A stretch of DNA of 64,000 bases from Rhizopus sp. PT2906 (Eukaryota; Mucoromycota; Mucoromycetes; Mucorales; Rhizopodaceae): the NCBI GenBank assembly GCA_025529335.1, contig JAMYHX010000142.1, positions 1 through 64,000 of the forward strand. The letters are read 5' to 3'. Both the position numbers and the translations under genes were made by a program. The notes under the pieces are model-generated. The model had not been told where the DNA came from and searched no databases. It worked only from the letters and a program-made list of their open reading frames with translations. Shown here piece by piece: positions 9,995 through 21,235 of the stretch; the stretch's first letter is position 1; each line of letters begins with the position of its first letter.

Positions 9995-10904
9995 CGAACG
10001 ATGGTAACTGGGAGAGAGTGAAATATATGTTGATGATAGATACACCTTTTTCAGAAATTATTTGCATACATTACAAGATCAATAACAATTAAACACTTTA
10101 TGTCTTTTTTATTGTTCAAAAGACAACAATTAATACATAAAATGAGCTTGATATTTTTGAGAAAAGATGAATATGGTCAAGGCTTTATACAAAATAAAAG
10201 GTCTGATCTTGACTTCTCTTTTTCTTTTCTTTTCTTCTTTGGACCAAAAAGTAAGACCAGCTATTTCCCGGCTAGCCCTAAGATTTGTTGTCTCATTTGC
10301 TGTCTGAAATAACCATTTTTTTTTTACCAGTGTGCGAATAATTTGTGAATAAAGTGTACATCAACTTGTTTCAAATTGAAGCTTTTTGATTTTTGATACA
10401 ATTTCAAAGATCTGTTAAACTATACAATCTGAATGATTTCTTCCCTCAACACTAAGTCGCTTCTCTTTACCTCTTTTCATGAAAAACTGCATGACCAAAT
10501 AAAACTTTGGAAAGTCCTGACTACCTTTTTCAAAAAGTATGTGCAACTACTGTAGCCTTTTAATATGCTCTGAATATAGTATATGATGTCAGCATATAGC
10601 TCAGGTGCCCTTTTACATGGATTACCAGCTTGTTCTTTTTGTATGTATGTTGCTTAAGAAATGATTACATATTAACTTGACGAAACGAAATAACAATCCA
10701 TATATTGATCTTGCAACCTTTTTTTAAAAAATAAATATGTATAACTGAATAAAGATCCGACAAGTGGAGACAATAAAGGGTTCATTTCCAGTCATAGGGT
10801 GATACACGAGAATTAAGGTGCATAACCACTCTTTTTTCTTCCCCCTTCTTTATTTTATAAAATTGTATCCTGTTATCTGTTCAGTTTTATTCAACAAGCG
10901 TACG
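9995..10904. other. Intergenic, promoter side of the BRO1-domain gene
   Basis: AT-rich with T-runs and no supported gene. A 70-codon plus frame at 10100 is low complexity (Phe-rich) and rejected. Confidence 0.5.
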
Positions 10905-13535
10905 ATGGGAAAGCAAGAAGTCAACTTTATATCGATTCCGATTAAGAAACCAGACAAACTCTCTTGGACTCCTGCTTTGACCAAGTATATCACAGAAAGC
11001 TATGCAGAAGATGCAAAAAAGTATAACCAAGATTGCAACCTGTTGGACTCACTAAGACAGCGTTGCTTGGAACAGGAACAAATAGAGAACCCACTTGTGT
11101 TGGAAGATTTGTCAATGTAATCAAGACACGCATTCTCGACATTAGCTAACTCTTTTTTTTTTATAGTTATTTTAACCAACTATCCTTTTTGGGATCAAAA
11201 TTTCCTTTGGATGTAAGATTGATAAATAATTGGGGGTTGTTATTTGTACACTAAACATAACGCAGATTGGCTTAGACATAAGCTGGTATCCACTCTTTTC
11301 TTCCAAAGACCGTCCCTACTGTCCAGGTATATTTGTGTGTGTTTGTGGTTGGCGTAAGGGAAAATGACATGTGAAATATAACAACAAAAGGTTCATAGAC
11401 GTATTAAGTAATCTAAATTACGAGAAATCATGTGTATTACTACGAATGGCTGCTTTTTATAGTATCCTGGGTACTATGCAAAGTTCAGTCTCCACTGAAG
11501 GCATCAGAAAGGCTTGTCAACACTTTCAGGCAAGTACAAATACGCTGTCAGTAAACAAATTATGCTGACTGTATTTACTATGGATAGCATGCAGCAGGTT
11601 GTTTAAAGTATATCCAGTCAGATCTTATCAACGAATTAAGAGCAGCCCCTCCTCGTGATTTTGAGCTATTGGATTCCTTGATTGCCCTCATGATTGCTCA
11701 AGCACATGAATGTGTATGGCAAAAGGCAGTGATGGAACACATGAAATATGGAACGGTAGCTAGGTTGGCTATCAAGGCTTCAGATTATTATGAATCATTT
11801 CTATCCAATTGCAATTCACTCGTTCCTGACTATTGGAAGACGATAGGAGAGATCAAACACAATTATTTTAAAGCAGTAGCTCAGTATCAAAAGGCCAATG
11901 AGGCTATTTCATCAGGTCGCTACGGAGAAGAAATTGCCCGACTTTATTTGGCTAAATCAAATAACGCCGCAGCGATCCAAAAACTGTCGGAATTGACCAA
12001 TCCAACACTACATCCATCCTTTGTACAGCAAATCCATACATTGGACCATTCCATTGATAGAGATTTAATACGTGCGGAGAAAGATAATGATGTAGTTTAT
12101 ATGGAAACAGTACCTCAGCCTAATCAACTAGCACCTATTCTCAGATCAGATATGGCTAAACCCATCTTGCCTAGCTTCATTCTGGACCCTAGTTATTGGC
12201 TAGTCTTGACAGAAAGACCCAATGATTCTCTATTTATCAAAAGACCTCTCTTTGAAAAACTTGTTCCATTTGCTGTCCATCAAGCAGTCAGCGTCTATAA
12301 CGATAAAAAGAATTACATAGTTCAAAATGATATCATTGAAAAAAATAGCGTACTTGAACAAGAATACCAAAAGTAAGCATATGTTAACAAGGCAAAAAGA
12401 AAACTAATTAATTATGAATGCAGAGTTATCACAGAGCTGCGATTACCTTATTCATTGGATATCATTGATACTTTACCCAAGGAGTTGTTGACTTATGCAG
12501 AAGAAGTTCAGGATTTAGGAGGCATTCAGACACTAAACGACATGCTGCATAAAATACAAGATATGTCAAAAAAAGCACTTGGATTAATAGAAGAAGGATT
12601 CAATGCACTTGAAGAAGAGAATGAACAGGACGCGATGCTTAGTAAACAATATGGAAAACGTAAGTATATTATTTAAAAAGGCTTAGGCTCATTCTCTATT
12701 TAGTTTGGAGTCGACCAACTTCGAGAGCGCTTACTCAAAACTTGCTTACCATGGGCACACAGTACAATGACACCATTCAGGCTGCACAAAAGGCGGATCG
12801 AATTGTTCAGGCTAAAGTAGCCAATTGGGGAAAAGCGATCGCAATGCTATCTAGACCTTCTGCAGATATTTTGAGTCATCTGCCACAGCTACAGCCTGAA
12901 GATGAACTGCATGCACAAATTACGCAACTGTTAACACAGCTTCGACGTCAGTTAGAGCTGCTCGAAAAGAATGCAAGAGATAGACAAGATGTCGAAAAGG
13001 AGGTGAAAAAGATGGCTGAAAAGGATGATATTTCGGATGCGTTAATGAGCCGATGCCAAGAACTTACCAAGGGATCGCCTATTGTGAAAATACAGGTCGA
13101 ACAATTTTCAGATGTGTTTGAATCGTACTTGAAGAAATACCAAAGTCATCAAGCTATTTTACAACAGCATGCACATGAGCAAGATGAGATAATATACCAG
13201 CTTAGACAGTTGCATATGCAATTGAATGTGATGGTTAGTAATATACCAGTATTGATGAAGAGGGAAAAGGCGATATCCAATTTGGAAGCAGCATATTCAA
13301 AGATTAAAGAAATCAGAACGAATCTGGTGGAAGGAATCAAGGTACATCTTTTCTTCTATGCGATTGCTATGGTTACTAACATTTACAATTAAAGTTTTAC
13401 TCAAATTATATTGACATTTTGAATCAATTCAAAAAAGAATGTACAGATTTCTGTTTGGCTAGAAGAATGGAAGCTGCTGATTTATCTCGAGATCATAATC
13501 CTGCCAAGCTGTTGCTTTACAGTAACAAAAAGTAG
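10905..13535 (+). CDS. BRO1-domain protein (Bro1/Rim20/ALIX family)
   Basis: Eight exons keep the frame and give 749 residues: 10905-11116, 11167-11212, 11266-11326, 11399-11529, 11588-12372, 12424-12659, 12704-13341, 13395-13535. Family members bind ESCRT-III at endosomes and act in multivesicular-body sorting or pH signalling. The N-terminal BRO1 domain (about 1-370) is marked by NYEKSCVLLRMAAFYSILG, then STEGIRKACQHFQ and HAAGCLKYIQSDL; the TPR-like core follows. The second half is coiled-coil-rich and matches the V (LYPxL-binding) region. There is no proline-rich tail, so Bro1 versus Rim20/PalA cannot be decided. The intron after HFQ appears to be GC-AG (CAG|GCAAGT). The ATG at 10905 starts MGKQEVNFISIPIKKPDKL; the longer upstream frame is leader. 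Confidence 0.88.
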
Positions 13536-14548
13536 AAAGAATAGGCTTCCCTGGTGAAATAGGGAAATTTGAATTATAAGTAAATATGAAACACTTTTTA
13601 TATATCTGAAGTTATAGAATTCTGTTTTTAATTTAAGAGTGGTATGCTTTCTCAGTAATGAAAAGAGATGGCAACGTGTAAAAGTGTTGCTGCCCCCGCA
13701 AAAAAAGCACTTGGTGTTTAGTTATAATTGATATTTGAAGTGACATCTTGTATTCTATGGGTGCAAGATGTCAATTTGTTCAAGGCTGTTTTGAGAGAAT
13801 ATTTGAATCACTTAAATTAGCATCGTCGTTGTTGTCGCTAAATGACATTTTTCTTTCATCATTAGATGCATACAGTGGTGAGAGGAGGGCGTTGACGTGG
13901 AATGAAGGTATGTAAGCGTTATTTGCAAGGAGATGTTTTACAGCAGTCGATGTCACGTGCTTCACGTTGTAGGAGGAAGCGGTAATTGCTAAAATGGCAT
14001 CGACGATACAGGAGACATAGCTGGCCCGCACCCTTTCCGTTCCAAAATTCGTTGTGGTAGCAAATACTTATGATATGATGTAAAACGGAGATGAATATCA
14101 AAAGTAACCACTCTAGAAACATTGAACCAACAAAGAGGTGATAAATATATGGTAGTTGTACCCAGATCGATGATAAAAGCGCTCCTGAGATACACAGAGA
14201 AACAAAGACAGGATGTAATAACACGCGCCTTTGAAGAAATAGAGCAACAAAAGCTGTTGAAGCAGAGGGTATCTGATGATCTGAAGATTGTGTATGCAAT
14301 ACCACTGATCAAGAGCTTGTGCAATCAAGACAGTGCTTATAGAAGGCTTAATGGTAAACAACAATCACTCTGAAGTCAATACTTTAATTATAAAATCGGC
14401 TATTAAAACTGCTCTAGTGATTTCAGTTTAGCGCGCTTCAAGGCAGAAAAACTAAAGGGGGCATTTTTGATCTCAGAAGCGTTTTAATTTTGAAACAACA
14501 AAAGTCCTCCCTCCACCTTCTTTTATTTCTTTTTCTTATAGTCCGATT
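13536..14548. other. Unresolved region with overlapping open frames on both strands
   Basis: Several frames of 80-130 codons overlap between 13780 and 14373 on both strands: minus 13780-14031, 13919-14305, 13989-14324, 14113-14364 and plus 14122-14373 (MNQQRGDKYMVVVPRSMIKA...). None shows a recognisable motif or good splice joins. At most one could be real; a decayed mobile-element coding region is equally possible. The last 40 bp (TTTTTCTTATAG before 14542) look like a 5'-UTR intron acceptor for the kinase gene. Confidence 0.35.
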
Positions 14549-15935
14549 ATGCCTCATCATCAACACAATCCCTTTGTGAAAAAGGTCCTTGCCTTATTTA
14601 AAAAGACTCATGAAGGCGAAAAGTCTCAATATCCTGCAGAACTTACAAAGAAATACAAGGTTGGCGAGAAGCAGTTAGGTGTTGGTTCCTTTGCAGTCGT
14701 AAAGGAATGCGTTAATCTATCAACAGGTGAACACTGTGCAGTAAAGATTATCCTGAAGAAAGCTATTGCTGGTAAATTCATCATATTGTAGATATGAAGT
14801 AATATTGATTTTATCCCGGATAATAGGAAAGCAAAATATGTTAGATAGCGAGCTAGGTACCTGAGAGAACATAGAGTGATTAGGCTGGAATATGTATGTG
14901 AATAACGTTTTATAGATATCTTGAAGAAAGTTCGACACAATCATGTTGTATCTTTGCATGATATTTATGAATCAGACGATGCTGTTTATATCATTACTGA
15001 TCTCTGCACGGGAGGAGAATTATTTCAACGTATTGTTGAAAGAGGCACATATACAGAATCAACTGCTGCTGATCTTGTTCGCCAACTACTTGAAGGCTTA
15101 GCTTACTTGCACTCGATGGATGTAAGTCGATGTTTATGTTCTGTTCGATGTAACAAATTCACCTTAAACTTTAGATCGTGCATAGAGATATTAAGCCCGA
15201 AAATGTAAGTTTAAACTAAGACCTCAACCTAGAATAAAAAGGAATTAATATTCCCCCTTTAGTTACTGTTCAAGACACCAGATGAAGACGCTGAATTATT
15301 AATTACTGATTTCGGTCTTTCCAAGTTACTAAAGAATCACGATCAAGTGCTGACAACTGCTTGTGGTACACCAGGCTATGTTGCACCTGAAGTTTTGTTA
15401 GGCACAGGACACGGAAAACCAGTGGATCTTTGGAGTGTTGGTGTTATTATGGTAAGTGATATATACAAGTATAGGATCAGGAAAACTTATTATCTAATAG
15501 TATACTCTTCTCAGCGGTTATACCCCGTTCTATGGAGAAGATCAAAATGAATTATTTAGTGCGATCATGAGTGGACGTTATGAATTTGACGATGAGTATT
15601 GGTCTGAGATATCTGCTGAAGGTAAAAAAAAAGTGCATGTGGCCAGAAAGAGTGGGTGTTAACTTAAAGTAGCCAAGAATTTAATTGATAGACTCTTAAC
15701 ATTTGATCCCAAGGACCGCATTACAGCAGAAGAAGCATTAAAGCATCCATGGATTATGAATAAAGAAGAGTATGGCTTCAACTTGGCACCCACTGTTCGT
15801 AAAGGTTTCAACAATCGTAGAACACTTCAATCTCTTATTACCGTGGTTGCAGCAATCAACAAGATGAGGATCCATCATCCCTTAGCAGACTTGGAAATTG
15901 GCGATAATGAAGATGAAGCAGATAGAGAGAAATAA
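14549..15935 (+). CDS. Calcium/calmodulin-dependent-type protein kinase
   Basis: Seven exons give 354 residues: 14549-14771, 14827-14856, 14916-15121, 15175-15204, 15263-15451, 15501-15621, 15670-15935. This is a Ser/Thr kinase with CaMK features: glycine loop LGVGSFAVVKE, Lys in CAVKIILKKA, catalytic loop IVHRDIKPEN, DFGLSK, activation segment with Thr in TACGTPGYVAPE, DLWSVGV. After the kinase core, KHPWIMNKEE leads to a basic amphipathic segment (VRKGFNNRRTLQSLITVVAA) that suits an autoinhibitory/calmodulin-binding helix. The 354-residue length fits the CaMK1/CMK size. Two 30-nt exons are unusually small but preserve the motifs. Likely cytosolic stress or Ca2+ signalling; substrates cannot be read from sequence. 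Confidence 0.92.
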
Positions 15936-17080
15936 AGAAGATACCCCCTTCTTGAATGGATATATACCGAAACCTTATTTGTCATGTCTTGTTGCGTTTC
16001 TTATCAACTGTCTTTTGACCAACAATATATGTATCCACACATGAAAGTGATTCGAAAGGGCCACCGTAGGTTCATTTGTAGGCAAACGTTAATTGATATA
16101 TTGAGTGATTATGGTGTCATCTTTGACGGTCAAAGATTAAGCATGATCCCCTGCAAAGAGTATGATCTTGTTGTGTTTATACTTCATAACACTGAAAGTC
16201 AATACTACAGACGGTCTATCGATAGCCACTTTAATGTATTCAAAATAGCCAGCATTTGATAGAATGTGCTGACGAGAGAAATAACAACTAATGAATGAAA
16301 AGTCATTCCTGTTAATTTTACGGTGGATAAATGCAGACGGAGTAAAGTCATCCGTGTCCATTGTTCTTCTAGTGCATTCTTGTGCACCAAGCGATAAAGC
16401 TTTCATGTTAATATCGTTCAAATGCCTTTCTTTCATCAGTAGCAGTGATTGAGTTATAGAATGGCGGAGATATATCAATAGATGCAGACAATACTGATGG
16501 ATATCAACAGATGGCTAGGCAGGGCTAACTAGATTGTAAGAGGGGAATAGAGGAAGCAGTGGATATTATTGGATTATAAAATGATGTAATACGCATATTA
16601 GAACAAAATCGATCGAAAAAATTTAAAGCCAAATAACATGACCAAATGATAAATAAGTGACCAAGTGTATTGCTTCAATGCTATCTGACTCTGGTTATGA
16701 CACTTTTTATTACATTACTATGACAACTGTTGCCGTGGATATCACTTTTTACTATAGCTAATATATTTTTATCAGTGAACCTTCAAACTACATACTCTAG
16801 TCACTATTGCCTTGTGATACAGTTGAGAACAACAAAGAAAAAGTATAGAAAGAGAGAAAAGCATAAAGAGAAGTGATGGTAAGTAATATAAAAAATAAGG
16901 TGAGAAAACGACTATTCTTTTTCCTTGTCCTACATGATCTTTTTACTTGGATTCCCTTTTTCTTTTTTCTCTCTCTTTTTTTCTCCTCTTATTGGAGATA
17001 AATCGATAAAATAACAATAAACTATTTAAATTCGACATCATCTTTTTTGTCTTTTTTTTTTCCCTACACACGTACACGAA
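15936..17080. other. Intergenic, no supported gene
   Basis: Open frames at 15984-16259 (plus) and 16137-16478 (minus) overlap and lack motifs. The 3' half is the pyrimidine-rich upstream region of the WWE-like gene. Confidence 0.45.
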
Positions 17081-17558
17081 ATGTATCAATATCCAACCAA
17101 TTATAACAATAACAACAATAGATTACCACTTACACCCAATAGCATTTCACCAACAAGGGAACCAAAAGAGATAATGATGGAAGGCTCAACATCATCATCA
17201 GAATCATTAAATGATTATCCACAAGAAATTACCTGGTTATTCTTCCGAGATAATCAATGGGTGCCATTTCAATCAAACAATCATTATAAAATAGAACAAG
17301 CGTTTACTCTAGGAGGTATGTATACACTCATATTACGTTTAATTTTCTAATCAGTCTTGGTCGAGATAGGCATTTATGTAGATATAAAAGGTATTCATAT
17401 CACTTTGATTCTCGAAATCAAGAGCTAAATACCCCCTTTTTTTTTCTTTTCTAGATTTTAACTTTCCTCACCTAAAAAGTATACGTGTGTTTCCGACCAG
17501 AATGTATTTATCTTATCTTGGCATGAAGTATAGATTGAGTTGCGTTATTCAAGGTTAA
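17081..17558 (+). CDS. Small WWE-like domain protein
   Basis: Two exons, 17081-17315 and 17455-17558, give 112 residues. The intron GTATGT...TTTCTAG joins in phase. The first 50 residues are Asn/Ser-rich. The rest reads ITWLFFRDNQWVPFQ, then HYKIEQAF, and in exon 2 VFPTRMYLSYLGMKYRLS. The W...W...IE.AF pattern and the later strand resemble the WWE fold, known for ADP-ribose binding in ubiquitin ligases and PARPs and for an N-terminal module of DDHD phospholipases. Here it stands alone, with no catalytic partner in the reading frame. The domain call is by pattern only. Confidence 0.6.
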
Positions 17559-18702
17559 CAAGTGTATATTATCCCCTTAAAGAATAACTATTTTAATAAA
17601 TACCTGCATAATTATTTCTTTTAAATCACATGAATTTTCATGAAACGAAAGACTAACCAGGTTTCTTCATTTTTAAAGGTCAATCTCATTTCACTACTAT
17701 TACCGAGCGCACATGAAATGGCATAAGTTTATACTATAATGATCATAAAAGCAATAAACAACTGGTCTATTAAGCATCTTTCTGTACAAGAATATTTTTT
17801 TTTTCTTGTTATTGGCCTTGAATGGAATATGGTTCAAGTGGGTCATTTCGTCCCACTCATTAGTATATCTATGCATAACGCTTCTCTTAGCATAGGTTTT
17901 TCTTTACCAAGCTTATATGTAAATACATGTAAAAAAAAAATAGCAGTAGTGATCGCATATATATATATATTTCCATAATCCAGTAGAGAAAAAAAACCAT
18001 AGACACGCTTTCAAATGAATCGTTCCAGTGATAAAGATTCTTGCCAACAAGTCATTTTTATCTTGCCTTATTCTGCAAAGCGCAGTGATACTGTTTGTGT
18101 TTGTCTAAAAAAGGTGTTACTACGACTGCTTTTATGATCAAATATCTTGCTCCTTTCCTTTTGAAAATGATATAAAGTCAATATGTCCCCAACTGCAATT
18201 ATTTGTGTGCTCTCATTATATGGTTTCTTAAGTGTTTTGTTCCTTAGTGAGTTTATAATTTACGCAAAGGCACCTACTGTGCTTGAATTTGTTGCTCGTC
18301 CCTTTTCAGGTTGAACAGGTAGAGGAGTGAAATAGCAAGCTTTCTTTTTCTACTATAGGGGTTACTATCATGCATATTTATTTTGAAAAAAGATTAAAAA
18401 GAGATTTAAAGTTGTGATCGAAAGCAATACAGTATGGTTAGATATTGATAAAGTAAATGGGGGATATTAAAAACCAGCAAAAAAAAACAGTGAATGAATG
18501 TCTTATTGGATTGTTGGAAGACAAGTAGAGTGCCCAAATGTTTGTGAGCATGGATGGAAGTATTGTTCAAATATACAGATGAATAGACCTTATAAGGTTC
18601 TCACAATGGATGAAAATGGTTAAGAAAGTTCAAAATATACCATATACAGCTGCACTAGAGGTAAATGAAACTATAACATATTTTCCATCTTTGCTGGCCA
18701 AG
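17559..18702. other. Intergenic, no gene seen
   Basis: AT-rich with A- and T-runs and a TA repeat near 17957. No supported ORF. It ends at the solo Fanzor right-end module. Confidence 0.5.
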
Positions 18703-18851
18703 GAAAGTCCTCCCCTCTTCAAAAGACCTTTAAAAGACTAGCAGTGCTCCCTGGATCTAATGCGCTGTCTACAACAGCCGTGCACTCCTTAACGCCTCGG
18801 TAAGTACAAAATGAATAATACTATATTTTTTATTCATTAGTCTTCTAGTTA
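18703..18851 (+). mobile_element. Solo copy of the Fanzor right-end module
   Basis: This stretch is gap-free alignable to 1133-1281, with 18 differences of which 14 are transitions by hand count. It starts inside the coding tail (GESPPLFKRPLKD then TAG in the same frame as copy 1) and stops at the same base, after TCTTCTAGTTA. Nothing upstream resembles the nuclease. The hairpin survives with a shifted register: GCTGT (18764-18768) pairs with ACAGC (18774-18778). The 3' border is only 87 bp from the cyclin ATG, so it may supply promoter or leader sequence. Confidence 0.75.
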
Positions 18852-18937
18852 CTCAAAAAAGAGGAATAAAATAGCCACGTTTTATTTGCTTGGTCTAAAA
18901 ATGTCTCTTCTTTTCAAATACGTAATCTACTAGTTGG

Positions 18938-20298
18938 ATGTTCCCTAAACATCAGTGGCATCATCATCAACAACAACAACAACAACAGAAAAAACATGAG
19001 TTAGAACATCAAACGTATTTAGTGCCTCCTCAACGAACCAAGTCTCTTCAACACTCTTTTACGCAACAGCCAAAAGAACCAATGCCAAATGCGACGGATG
19101 CCAAGCCAAATATTACGTTATCTATAACAGAGATTGCAGAATTTTCATCAACCATCGTCTATTTATTATGGCATGTTCGACGACAATCAGTAATGGATTT
19201 GCATTCTAGTTCAAAAACTGGAGTAATGTCTACCATAACCAACCCTGAGCAAATAAAGACTACGGCTGATATGGCCAACATGACTAGTAGAGCATTCAAA
19301 AAGTTTTGCAAGCAGGTACCTTGGGCATAAATATACACTAATAATTATTTCATTGATGAATCCATTTATTAAAGATATTAAGTGTGACACAACTTTCAGA
19401 ATCCGTAGTATTATTATCACTCAAGTATATCGCCATATTGCTGCACAACAGCCCTGGAATACAAGGAGCAGATGGTTCAGAATACCGCTTGTTTACTGTA
19501 GCACTGATGCTAGCAAATAAATATTTGGACGATAACACATTTACCAACAAAACGTGGTCAGAGGTGTCAGGGATGAAAGTGACTGATTTAAATATTATGG
19601 AACTAGAGTTTCTGGACGTCCTTCAGTTTAAGCTTTCGATTAAAAAGGAAGAATACGAAAGGTGGAGGACGGCTTTGCTTGGTTTTAGGAGTCAATTGCT
19701 TGGTATCTCTAAAGAGGTACAAAAGCAGAAAACAATGGAAACAATCGCAATATCCACTCATCCATTACAGTGGCCACAACAACAGCAGAGACACTTTCTT
19801 CCCCATCCTACTTATTGTCTAGAGCAACAAAGAACATCCATGATATCATCCATCATGCCTACTCCTACCACTCGAGATTTCCATCTCTTTTCTAAATCCC
19901 AACAAAGGTACCCTCAGCCAATTATTCATGGGCCACTTACTAGAGTACAACTGAAAATACCACCACATTCAGCATACCAGCGAATGCCTACTACATCTTC
20001 TGTGCCAGTGATGTTTAATCCTATTGATGTATATAATACGCGTTCCTCATCATTGTCCTCAGCCGTCAAAGGCGAGCAGAATGAAACGAATACTTTCTAT
20101 CCTGGTAAGGAACGACCGGTAGCACCAAATATGTCTCAAGCAACCTACACATCATACCCACAAAGATCATGCACTCTGCTTTCACCAAAGCCTGTTTATG
20201 TCAATAGCCGTACATCTTCATTACCTCGAACTGGTGATAATAATAACAATAATGACAGTAATAACAGCAACAGCAATACCACTCTAATATATGCATAA
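18938..20298 (+). CDS. PCL/PHO80-type cyclin
   Basis: Two exons, 18938-19315 and 19375-20298, give 433 residues. The cyclin box spans about residues 60-240, with ITEIAEFSSTIVYLLWHVRR, then SVVLLSLKYIAILL and the signature YRLFTVALMLANKYLDDNTF, NKTWSEVSGM, LNIMELEFL. This pattern is typical of Pcl/Clg1/Pho80 cyclins, which pair with Pho85/Cdk5-type kinases in nutrient and polarity control. The N-terminus is Gln/His-rich. The C-terminal 190 residues are low complexity, ending in an Asn/Ser repeat. A Fanzor right-end module sits just upstream, and the BET1 gene converges 53 bp downstream. The kinase partner is not in this window. Confidence 0.85.
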
Positions 20299-20351
20299 AT
20301 CTTAATCCCCCCTCCTTCTTCATATCTTCTTTGATTATATGACATTATCAT

Positions 20352-20544
20352 TTATTTAAAAAACCAATAATAGAAGAACATGACCATACATACAATAAAT
20401 AATGTTAAACAGCACCACATTGTCCCTGATTCCTTTGAGGCCATGATTTTAAAATTATTCATGGTTTTACCCAAAATAGATCCAGTATTTGAAAATTGGC
20501 TATTCTATTCGACAGGATATATAAGATTCATTCCTTCTCTATTG

Positions 20545-20575
<31 letters not shown>

Positions 20576-20967
20576 GCTATCTATCAAACTATTCCCGTAT
20601 TTGATTTCCTCTCCTATCTTTCCTGTGATCTATATTCTATAATAAGTTTTATATTGAATACAACATCATTCCTTCCTTACGTTCTTCAATATTTTCACTT
20701 TAGCAGATAAGCCAGATATATCCTCATCATTTTGGCTTTCTAAGTAATCCAATTCGTAATCGTTCATCTTTACTTTGACCGAATCGAATTCTCTTGATGG
20801 TGATGGTGTATTACGGTCATATTTCGCATCACCTAATAAGGCAGTTCTATTATGAAGGTTTTGATAGCTTCTATATAAAGAGTAGCAAAGAATAAGAAAT
20901 AAAGACTATGAGCTCATCTCTCATCTTTTCGGCACCTTACACTTCTACTTCCAAACTGTCGAGACAT
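20352..20967 (-). CDS. BET1: BET1-like SNARE
   Basis: This gene lies in exons too short to stand out as open frames. Secure exons are about 20875-20681, 20629-20573 and 20504-20352. They read SYQNLHNRTALLGD, then LESQNDEDISGLSAKVKILKN, joined to ITGKIGEEIKYGNSLIDSM, then NSQFSNTGSILGKTMNNFKI and a C-terminal membrane anchor WCCLTLFIVCMVMFFYYWFF. This is the Qc-SNARE motif of Bet1, which drives ER-Golgi vesicle fusion, followed by the tail anchor. Splice sites are GTAAGG/AATATAG and GTAATAAT/GAATAG. The start is uncertain: ATG at 20967 (MSRQFGSRS) is a plausible first exon, but its GTAAGG donor does not join in phase to the obvious TTTATATAG acceptor. Confidence 0.8.
20544..20570. repeat. ATT trinucleotide repeat within BET1 intron 2
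   Basis: About nine ATT units make up much of the 68-nt second intron of the BET1-like gene, starting right at its donor (AATAAT on the coding strand). Confidence 0.85.
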
Positions 20968-21235
20968 TATAAGAAAAAAGGCAAGCTATTGGTTGTTGCA
21001 TACCTGAGTTTTATTTACTTATTTTGAAAAGCGCACAATGAATTGTCATCTTACAGCAGCGCCAATGCTTCCCCCTTCTTGTTTTCAAACGCGTGTGATC
21101 ATTTGTCCCTTTATTCATCGTGCAAAGATAGAGTAAATGATGGCACTTCTCTTTTCAGTTTACAGCCCATACACATTGGTTGAGCAAGTTTACAAAAATG
21201 ACTGGAGTTTCATAGAAACATAATTTAAATATACT

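Noticed and set aside
10100..10312. 70-codon Phe-rich frame
   Set aside because: It is low-complexity AT-rich sequence without context or motif.
13780..14373. Cluster of overlapping frames on both strands
   Set aside because: No domain, no consistent codon pattern and no clean splice joins; reported only as an unresolved region.
15984..16478. Opposed frames of 91 and 113 codons
   Set aside because: They overlap each other and neither shows a family pattern or extends by splicing.
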